This document shows, piece by piece, positions 58,611 to 64,000 of a stretch of 64,000 bases of DNA. The stretch's first letter is position 1, and each line of letters begins with the position of its first letter. The position numbers and the translations under genes are program-made. Under the pieces are notes generated by a model. The model was not told where the DNA came from, made no database searches, and saw only the letters and a program-made list of their open reading frames with translations. The DNA comes from Mermis nigrescens (Eukaryota > Nematoda > Enoplea > Mermithida > Mermithidae), in NCBI GenBank assembly GCA_036768485.1, contig JAVLUZ010000723.1:248001-312000 (forward strand). The letters are read 5' to 3'.

Positions 58611-59229
58611 CAAAATTTCTGAACACTGTAAATTTCATATGCCTTAACATGTATAATTTATTTCAAACATTGCAAACTATTCTGAAAGTTTCACTCCAAA
58701 TGCACATGAATTTGTGCCCACTTGACTCATATTACAGGAACATTGACACAATACTGAGTTAATTTTAGCGTAAAAAAATAAAGATTTTTCTCAGCACATT
58801 ATACAAGAAAGGAGCAGCCTGTTGAAACAGGATGTTTTCCATGTACATATCGTGCCTTGTGAGGAGCAAGTGCCGGCGATGTGTATGTGGTTCTGTGGTA
58901 CATTCTCAGCTGTACCCCGCGATCCGGGTTAGTGGCAGTTGGGGTGTATACCTGTATGAATGTTGTAGTATGCGAGCGCTACCTCCCCGAAAGGAGTTCG
59001 TGGGCGAGCGTATACTTGTTTGAATGATCTTTCTTGTACATTATGTTAAGAAAAAGTTTTAATTTTTTTACGATAAAATGCCTCAATTTGTATCAATCTT
59101 CCTGTGTTATGAGTCAAATGGGCACAAGTTCATGTGCATTTGGAGTATAGCTTTCAGAATAGTTTGCATTGTTTGGAATAAATTTTACGTGTTTAGGTGT
59201 ATAAATTTTGCAGTATTTAGAAATTTTTG
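58611..59229. repeat. Inverted repeat, ~200-bp arms, GC-rich loop
   Basis: Arms 58611-58811 and 59028-59229 are reverse complements with scattered differences; for example CCAAATGCACATGAATTTGT on the left and ACAAGTTCATGTGCATTTGG on the right. The ~215-base loop is distinctly G/C richer and contains two similar words (GTATACCTGTATGAATG and GTATACTTGTTTGAATG). It starts 14 bases after the polymerase stop. It may be a foldback insertion, a replication or regulatory structure, or joined terminal repeats. Confidence 0.85.
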
Positions 59230-59335
59230 TATATATGGTCAAAAAATAAAATTTTCAGCTTCTCAGCTGGAAATGACTCACCATTGTGCCAACCTCCCCG
59301 TGGTGTGAGTCGGACATTGACAAATGGGCACAGAA

Positions 59336-59527
59336 GTTTGTAAAGTTTGGAAATTTTTTTGTAAAGTTTGGAATATTTTTTGTAAAGTTTGGAATATTTT
59401 TTGTAAAGTTTGGAATATATTTTACATGCTTAAGCATAGTACTTTTGTAAAGTTTGGAAAATTTTTTGTAAAGTTTGGAAATTTTTTGTAAAGTTTGGAA
59501 TATTTTTTGTAAAGTTTGGAAATTTTG
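59336..59527. repeat. ~22-bp minisatellite
   Basis: About eight units of TTTTTTGTAAAGTTTGGAA(TA), split by a short unique stretch at about 59415-59440. It ends exactly where the TBP-like frame stops on the other strand, so it is that gene's 3' flank. Confidence 0.85.
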
Positions 59528-59934
59528 CTATTTAATTTGGCATTGCTCGAGCATTGTTGAAACTATTTTATATGCTATATGCAATTCATGCTCTCTTTTT
59601 GCACCAGTGAGAATCATTTTTCCGCTTGTAAAGAGCAAAAATGTCACATTTCGAAATTTGTACACTAAACCAGGGAATAATTCTACTTCGTACATGCATT
59701 TTCTTTTCACTAGCTCATAAAATTTGCAAAGATTAATGCGAAATCCTAAATTAGCAGAGCCTACAAACAGCTGAGGCGTTATTTCCAGCATTATCGTATT
59801 TTCACCATCTTTTATAGTTTTTGCTCCGAGACATACAATTTTGCCCGATTATTTGGTAATTTCAGGTAGATGTCATCTAGATCATGCACATTTGGTAGGC
59901 ATGTAGTCAACACAATGTTTTGTATGGTAACCAT
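59528..59934 (-). pseudogene. TATA-binding-protein-like gene of the element, frame-broken
   Basis: A leftward gene resembling TBP, the factor that bends TATA DNA to start transcription. It starts at the ATG at 59934, 36 bases from a minus-strand TATAAATA box. The first segment (MVTIQNIVLTTC) matches the opening of TBP repeat 1. After a frame change near 59848 the other frame is open to the stop at 59528 (107 codons). It shows SGKIVCLGAK (end of repeat 1), QLFVGSANLGF, VELFPGLVYKF and LLFTSGKMILTGAK (repeat 2). About 25 residues of repeat 1 appear missing at the break, giving ~135 codons against ~180 for a TBP core. Repeat 2 is complete. The TBP identity is strong; the gene is probably damaged in this copy. 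Confidence 0.82.
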
Positions 59935-59965
59935 TTTTTTAATAAATACTTTAAACTCTTCTTTG

Positions 59966-59981
59966 TCTATATTTATAAACA
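59966..59981. promoter_or_regulatory. Divergent TATA element between TBP-like gene and integrase
   Basis: TCTATATTTATAAAC contains TATTTATA (59970-59977), the reverse of TATAAATA, placed 36 bases before the TBP-like ATG. Plus-strand TTTATAAA also lies just before the integrase ATG (59982), too close for that start unless initiation is internal. The head-to-head layout suggests a shared promoter. Confidence 0.6.
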
Positions 59982-61034
59982 ATGGAACCATTAAAGATAC
60001 AGTGGACTGAGGTGGGCAAGCCGGGCGCATTTGCAGGTATCAATAAACTGCAAAAAGTTAGCAAAGCATCAAATAAGCGAGTAAAAGAATTTTTGTCTAA
60101 ACAGTTTACTTATCAATTGCATAAACCAGTGAGGAAGCGATTTCCTAGGCGGGCAATTATAGTTTCAGGTCCTAATCTTCTGTGGGATGTAGATCTTCTT
60201 GATCTTAAAGAATTTAGGAATAAAAATTATAAAAATCGATACATATTGATGGCTATTGATGTTTTTTCGCGTAAAGCTTATGGACAGGCAATGACTAATA
60301 AAAGTGCTAAGACTGCATCACAAGCTTTTGAAAAAATATTGCCCCTTAACATCCCTCAGGCAGTGCGAACTGATCATGGTAATGAATTTAAAGGGGAATT
60401 TAATAGATTGCTTAAGTCATACAAAATCAAGCATATATTGACAAGTAGTCCCGAGATTAAGGCTAATTTTGTGGAGCGATTTCATAGAACATTCCGTGAC
60501 AAGCTCATGCGATACATGACATACTATTCAAATGAAAATTGGACAAAGGTATATAAAAGCATCATTGAGAGCTATAATAGCACGCCTCATAGTAGCCTTA
60601 ACAATACAGCCCCAAATGATGTAAATTCTGAAAATACAGGAGAATTATTAGCATTTATGCTAAAAAATAGAAAAATGTGTAAACCAGAAGCAACACTTCC
60701 TATTGGACAACTTGTGAGAATAACTTCCCTCAAAAGCGGTTTTGCAAAAGCGAGCAAGCACACATATACTGATGAGCTGTTTCGTATTAAAGAGGTGTCA
60801 GACAGTTGTCCTAAAACATACAAGTTGGAAGATTTGATGGGAGAACCAATCGTTGGTGCATTTTATAGAAAGGAGCTCCAAGTAGCTGAACCAGGGGCTG
60901 AAATGCATAAGCGAGTCGCAAAAGCTATAAATACTGGTAAAGGGACATACAAAGTAAAATTTAAAAATTGGCCAAAAAAGTTTGACACAGAGTTAACAAA
61001 GAGAGAACTAAAGTTTTATGAGCAGCCAAAATGA
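59982..61034 (+). CDS. int: Polinton retroviral-type (rve) integrase
   Basis: Intact 350-residue frame. It would insert the element's linear DNA into chromosomes. The catalytic core has DVDLLDL (~68), RTDHGNEF (~127) and NFVERFHRTF (~161), giving the D,D,E triad with 33 residues between the second Asp and the Glu. An N-terminal basic region precedes it. The C-terminus GTYKVKFKNWPKKFDTEL looks like a reduced chromodomain, common in Polinton integrases and a possible chromatin-targeting module. It is homologous to the transposon-derived integrases scattered in animal genomes. The stop overlaps the ATPase ATG by four bases (ATGA). Divergent from the TBP-like gene. Confidence 0.93.
   Translation: MEPLKIQWTEVGKPGAFAGINKLQKVSKASNKRVKEFLSKQFTYQLHKPVRKRFPRRAIIVSGPNLLWDVDLLDLKEFRNKNYKNRYILMAIDVFSRKAYGQAMTNKSAKTASQAFEKILPLNIPQAVRTDHGNEFKGEFNRLLKSYKIKHILTSSPEIKANFVERFHRTFRDKLMRYMTYYSNENWTKVYKSIIESYNSTPHSSLNNTAPNDVNSENTGELLAFMLKNRKMCKPEATLPIGQLVRITSLKSGFAKASKHTYTDELFRIKEVSDSCPKTYKLEDLMGEPIVGAFYRKELQVAEPGAEMHKRVAKAINTGKGTYKVKFKNWPKKFDTELTKRELKFYEQPK
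60926..60933 (+). promoter_or_regulatory. TATAAATA box for ATPase
   Basis: AGCTATAAATACTGG, inside the integrase coding sequence, 98 bases before the ATPase ATG. It shares TATAAATAC with the later boxes. Confidence 0.5.
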
Positions 61035-61669
61035 TTTTAGAACATCCATTTACATGCATTGTTTCTGGTCCAACAAAATCAGGTAAAACAACATTTGTTA
61101 AAAAACTTATAGAAAACCGTGAAAGAATAATTGACACAAAAATCACAAAGATCTGGTGGTGCTTTACAGAAGATCAACCATTATATAAGAAGCTTAAAAA
61201 TGTTTCATTTATCACTGGATTACCTGACTTTAGCAGGCTTAAGGAGGCCAGCCCAACGCCCCAGTTACTTATACTTGATGATCTTATGCAGGAAAGCAAA
61301 GGAAATGCACAAATTATACAACTATTCACACGAGGTTGTCATCACTGGAACGTTAGTGTAGTTCACATTGTGCAAAACCTATTTTTTGATGGACTACGCA
61401 CTTCTCGCATAAATTCTGATTACATAGTTTTGTTTAAGAATCCTGCCGATCAATTACAGGCACAAGTTTTATCTAGACAGCTTTATCCTAACAATCAGAA
61501 ATATTTTCTAGAAGCTTATTCAGATGCAACTTGTAAACCTCACGGTTATCTTTTCATTGATCTAACTCAAAATATTTTGGACACTTATAGGTTAAAAGCG
61601 GATATTTTCAATAAGCATCCTACTATTTATGTACCAAAGCCTATAAATACCGATAGAAATATTAAATAA
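61031..61669 (+). CDS. Polinton packaging ATPase (FtsK/HerA, A32-like)
   Basis: Intact 212-residue frame. The Walker A motif SGPTKSGKTTFVKK lies at residues ~8-21 and a Walker B-like QLLILDDLM at ~79-87. The compact length and the C-terminal RLKADIFN end agree with Polinton and virophage packaging ATPases, which drive DNA into the capsid. It begins in the ATGA overlap with the integrase stop, so it is expressed either from its own box at 60926 or by reinitiation. Confidence 0.9.
   Translation: MILEHPFTCIVSGPTKSGKTTFVKKLIENRERIIDTKITKIWWCFTEDQPLYKKLKNVSFITGLPDFSRLKEASPTPQLLILDDLMQESKGNAQIIQLFTRGCHHWNVSVVHIVQNLFFDGLRTSRINSDYIVLFKNPADQLQAQVLSRQLYPNNQKYFLEAYSDATCKPHGYLFIDLTQNILDTYRLKADIFNKHPTIYVPKPINTDRNIK
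61642..61649 (+). promoter_or_regulatory. TATAAATA box for small hydrophobic gene
   Basis: CCTATAAATACCGATAG at the 3' end of the ATPase gene, 30 bases before the next ATG (61679). Confidence 0.65.
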
Positions 61670-61678
61670 AAATGTAAG

Positions 61679-62030
61679 ATGGCTCCAGAAACGACTAAAA
61701 CAGAACATAACGTGTTTACACGTACTAAGTAATGCGAAAAAACCTCAGAGAAATGCGCTTATAAATACTGCTAGCAAAGACCAGATTCTCTGCATATGTG
61801 ATTGTGCTCACAACTTTTTAAACGGTAATATTCCATTCTCTGAGAAGGAAATCAACACACTTCGAAGGTATCAGAATCAAATTAGATATTTGGCAAATAA
61901 TAAGCAGGCAACAACAAAACAAAGAAAAGACATTATATTACAAAACGGTGGTTTTCTTCCTTTATTACTCACACCCATACTTTCAATTGTTGGCAGTCTA
62001 TTAGCTGATGCAATAATTGGTAAAAAATGA
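61679..62030 (+). pseudogene. Polinton small hydrophobic protein, frame-broken
   Basis: The ATG at 61679 opens 17 codons (MAPETTKTEHNVFTRTK) to a stop. The conserved sequence lies in the next frame and runs open to TGA at 62028-62030. It shows ASKDQILCICDCAHNFLNGN, then an Arg/Lys/Gln-rich stretch, then LQNGGFLPLLLTPILSIVGS and a KK end. A basic helix followed by GGFLP and a hydrophobic tail is a recurring small Polinton/adintovirus protein, possibly a membrane-active minor virion component. The frame change falls between about 61690 and 61735. The stop overlaps the next ATG (ATGA). Confidence 0.7.
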
Positions 62031-62596
62031 AGCACACTGAAAAGATAATTTTAATACCTAGTGAATTAGCTGAACATACAAAGCCTGTTGACACCCTGCT
62101 TGGCTCCTTAGACAGAGAAATGCAAAAAATTATGAACGGAAATAATGTACCACCAGATGTAAAGCTCATAAAATATAATCAACTAATTGGCAGATTTATG
62201 CGATTGCAGGAAAAGAAAAAGCAACCATATAAGGTAAACATCATAGACAGCAAAAATGACAATGATGAGGAAATCCTTGCTGATGTTCCAAAATCGAACT
62301 ATCAAAAGGCTAAAATGCTTCTACATTATATTCGCAGCAATCCTAGTATTGAAATCGACCCTAATGGCGAGCTTGTTATACATGGTCAAAAAATTCGTGG
62401 TTCAAGCATCACAGATATACTACACGATTTGGCACGTGAGCGAAAAAACATAAGCAAACATCCTGGTACAATAGAATTACTAAAAACACTTAATCGAACA
62501 AATGTTCCAATTGAAAGCATTGCTAATAAACAGGGAAGGCAAATTTTTACAGCAGCGCGAACTAATGTAGATTTTGATTGGGAAGAAAGTCTATAA
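62027..62596 (+). CDS. Conserved Polinton protein of unknown function
   Basis: Intact 189-residue frame starting in an ATGA overlap with the preceding stop. It is hydrophilic, with a charged middle (SKNDNDEEILADVPKSNYQK), then a conserved-looking block (KAKMLLHYIRSNPSIEIDPN, GELVIHGQKIRGSSITDILH). A Lys/Arg-rich linker follows, and the end is DFDWEESL. Proteins of this layout sit at this position in other Polintons, beside capsid genes; the function is not established. The last codons overlap the TCTATAAATA box of the next gene. No own box was seen directly upstream. Confidence 0.7.
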   Translation: MKHTEKIILIPSELAEHTKPVDTLLGSLDREMQKIMNGNNVPPDVKLIKYNQLIGRFMRLQEKKKQPYKVNIIDSKNDNDEEILADVPKSNYQKAKMLLHYIRSNPSIEIDPNGELVIHGQKIRGSSITDILHDLARERKNISKHPGTIELLKTLNRTNVPIESIANKQGRQIFTAARTNVDFDWEESL

Positions 62597-62599
62597 ATA
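62592..62599 (+). promoter_or_regulatory. TATAAATA box for minor capsid-like gene
   Basis: AAAGTCTATAAATACTC spans the stop codon of the preceding gene, 14 bases before the ATG at 62613 and 32 before that at 62631. Confidence 0.7.
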
Positions 62600-62612
62600 C
62601 TCATTATTATAT

Positions 62613-63078
62613 ATGAATAAAATTACAAAAATGCATGTTCAATTTCACCCAGACGATTACAATCTTTGGCTGCAGTATTACACTGGGCAGGCGGGCTATG
62701 GGTTGGAGGGGTTTAGGGAATTCCATATCAGCGGGGGTTGGTCTTGGTAGTTTTTTCCGTTCACTTTTCAGAATGGCTGTTCCTGTTTTGCAATCTATTG
62801 GTAAGAAAGTTGGAAAACATGCTTTAGTGGCAGGTGCAAATATAGCGTCCGATATGGTTCATGGAAAGCCCCTCTTTCAATCAACTAAAGAACACTCAAA
62901 GCGAGAAGCTGCTCAGCTTTTTGATGAAGCCTCTAAAGCCCTTCAACAGCAGGGGGAAGGTCTTGGTTATCGCCCAAAGTCTATAAATACTAATACAAAT
63001 GATGCCTTTTCAATACTAAACAAAAATAATGGCTCTCATAGACATAAAATCAACTCCAAGTACAAAAACCGAACTTGA
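62613..63078 (+). pseudogene. Minor capsid-like (adenovirus pX-type) protein, frame-broken
   Basis: The first frame from ATG 62613 (or 62631) gives HPDDYNLWLQYYTGQAGYGL and stops at 62748-62750. The +1 frame then carries the conserved part: GVGLGSFFRSLFRMAVPVLQ, GKKVGKHALVAGANIASDMV and KEHSKREAAQLFDEASKAL, ending 63078. A Gly-rich turn, basic amphipathic helix and 'GANIASD' tail match the small core/minor capsid proteins of Polintons and adintoviruses. The frame changes between about 62700 and 62745. Confidence 0.72.
62982..62989 (+). promoter_or_regulatory. TATAAATA box for major capsid gene
   Basis: AAAGTCTATAAATACTAATA lies inside the minor capsid-like coding sequence, 40 bases before the capsid ATG (63029). 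Its 15-base core AAGTCTATAAATACT is identical to the box at 62592, apart from the last base. Confidence 0.72.
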
Positions 63079-63226
63079 CCTTTTCACGGTCCCTCCTACC
63101 CAAGTAGTGATAAAACAAGGCTTCTGGCACGAAATCCAGCCAACGCATCCAATTACAAATGAAGGACCATACGAATTTCGAATACCACCTGATCCCACAC
63201 TACTGTCACGTTACGTACTGCGTTAA
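63029..63226 (+). pseudogene. Major capsid protein, N-terminal fragment
   Basis: About 50 residues resemble the start of the Polinton double jelly-roll major capsid protein: TELDLFTVPPTQVVIKQGFW, then HPITNEGPYEFRIPPD. Such proteins are normally several hundred residues. Here the similarity ends near 63190 and the frame stops at 63226, and the following DNA does not resume it. The copy cannot encode a capsid. It overlaps the end of the previous gene by 50 bases. Confidence 0.78.
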
Positions 63227-63229
63227 TTA

Positions 63230-63790
63230 TCATAATATTTGGGGGTGATTTTATTGTTAAATCATTCACAGCAAAAAAGTATAATATGCAGCTATTAACT
63301 AATTAAACTTACAGTGCGTAAGATAAATTCAAAAAAACAACGCAGACGATGACACGCGACGATAAGCGGGATTCTTAAAATGTCCGAAGCCGAAAGCGGC
63401 TATACAGCGTTATTAGAATAATTAATTCCGAATAAATACAATTAACGACGCAGATGGAATTAGGTCAACGGATAAACTGAGCGCTTATCTATGGTGATAT
63501 AAGTTTTTATATTTTTTGTCTTGGGGGTGTGATTAGCTAACACGTGACTTTTCCTATTGGCTGTTCATTAGCTAGATTTTCAGATTCTAGATTATGATTG
63601 GTGGTTTTAAAATAGGCCAGTGAATTGCGTCATTGATATCCATATTTTGTTCATCATGTAGATTATATGCAAATTCCTTTCTGGGCCCAAAATTCACATA
63701 CTTTCAACATAATTCTATTTATTTTATGTAATAACAGGTGTTGTCTGGTATTAGTGCGTATTTTGTATTGAATTCAATGGATATTACGGG
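63230..63790. other. Non-genic right flank
   Basis: AT-rich sequence with no capsid continuation, protease or recognisable gene. GGGGGTG words at 63241 and 63524 are the only repeated features noticed. This may be host DNA after a deletion that removed the right part of the Polinton. Confidence 0.45.
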
Positions 63791-63794
63791 GGTT

Positions 63795-63975
63795 TCTTAG
63801 GGTTCAAAAGAATTAAATATACTTTGAGTGGGACTATGTAGATTTTGCGGAGGGTCATGTGTTTCGAAGGAAATGTATATACTTTTCATAAGGTCTGTGT
63901 AGTTTTTATGTGAGGTTTCGTCTTTTTCAGGAAATTAGTATATTTTGTAAGTAGGTCCTGTTGATTTAATATGAA
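63795..63975. repeat. ~62-bp tandem repeat
   Basis: Three diverged units, each with GAAAT(T/G)...TATA(C)TTTT followed by a G-rich 'aggtc' and TGTAG/TTGAT-TTT segment. The array may continue beyond the window. Confidence 0.55.
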
Positions 63976-64000
63976 AACAATTGCTACTCGATTAAAGGAG

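Larger units (their letters stand above)
53796..63226 (+). mobile_element. Partial Polinton/Maverick (adintovirus-like) element
   Basis: A cluster of virus-like genes: B-family DNA polymerase, TBP-like gene (leftward), integrase, packaging ATPase, small hydrophobic protein, conserved unknown, minor capsid-like protein and the start of a major capsid protein. This combination defines Polintons, large DNA transposons or integrated viruses of eukaryotes. Most capsid sequence and the usual maturation protease are absent, so the right part is deleted. No terminal inverted repeat pair was found, and the outer limits are approximate. Element genes carry a shared TATAAATA box. Confidence 0.88.

Noticed and set aside
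59255..59437. Minus-strand ORF with repeated NIPNFTK peptide
   Set aside because: It is produced by the 22-bp minisatellite and has no other support.
63230..64000. Search for a Polinton terminal inverted repeat matching 53.7-54.0 kb
   Set aside because: I compared the ends by eye and found no convincing inverted match; the right end is probably deleted or outside the window.

Overview
This is eukaryotic DNA, almost certainly from an invertebrate animal with an intron-rich, AT-rich, repeat-laden genome. The reasons are GT...AG introns of up to about 7 kb, a host SAC1 gene split over ten exons, jockey/CR1-like LINEs, a Ty3/gypsy element, many hAT-type MITEs and a Polinton/Maverick virus-like transposon. 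I cannot name the species. A run of Ns at 26510-26526 shows this is an assembled scaffold. Several frame breaks lie in homopolymers, so some broken genes may reflect assembly error.

Layout. 1-5.3 kb: dispersed repeats, a GT microsatellite and clusters of GGGTACCC-type palindromes; no gene seen. 5.37-21.59 kb: the last ten exons, in consistent phase, of a SAC1-type phosphoinositide phosphatase (+ strand). Its introns hold MITEs, foldback elements, a giant inverted repeat and a GATAAA-rich foldback. 21.8-22.3 kb: a near-perfect palindrome with hammerhead-ribozyme-like cores in both arms. 22.5-27.1 kb: MITEs, including one nested in another. 27.3-28.2 kb: two overlapping, oppositely oriented secreted-protein candidates. 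29.3-37.6 kb: two related LINEs (A and B), with LINE-A inserted into an inverted LINE-B end inside a larger palindrome. 37.7 kb: an orphan first exon encoding a membrane segment (- strand). 39.5 kb: a tRNA-like sequence. 39.9-52.1 kb: a decayed Ty3/gypsy element (- strand). 52.7-53.7 kb: a foldback element with a duplicated flank.

53.8-63.2 kb: a partial Polinton/Maverick (adintovirus-like) element. In order it carries a zinc-finger B-family DNA polymerase (frame-broken), a 200-bp-arm inverted repeat, a minisatellite, a leftward TATA-binding-protein-like gene (broken), a retroviral-type integrase, a packaging ATPase, a small hydrophobic protein, a conserved protein of unknown function, a minor capsid-like protein, and only the first ~50 codons of a major capsid protein.

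The most interesting signal is that this element carries its own TBP-like gene, while a near-identical motif, (AG)TCTATAAATA, precedes the polymerase (about seven copies), the ATPase, the small hydrophobic gene, the minor capsid gene and the capsid gene. The same box lies, in TBP orientation, in the short TBP/integrase divergent interval. This looks like a self-contained transcription module, an element-encoded TATA-recognition factor plus a matching promoter set, which I do not know from the standard Polinton gene repertoire.
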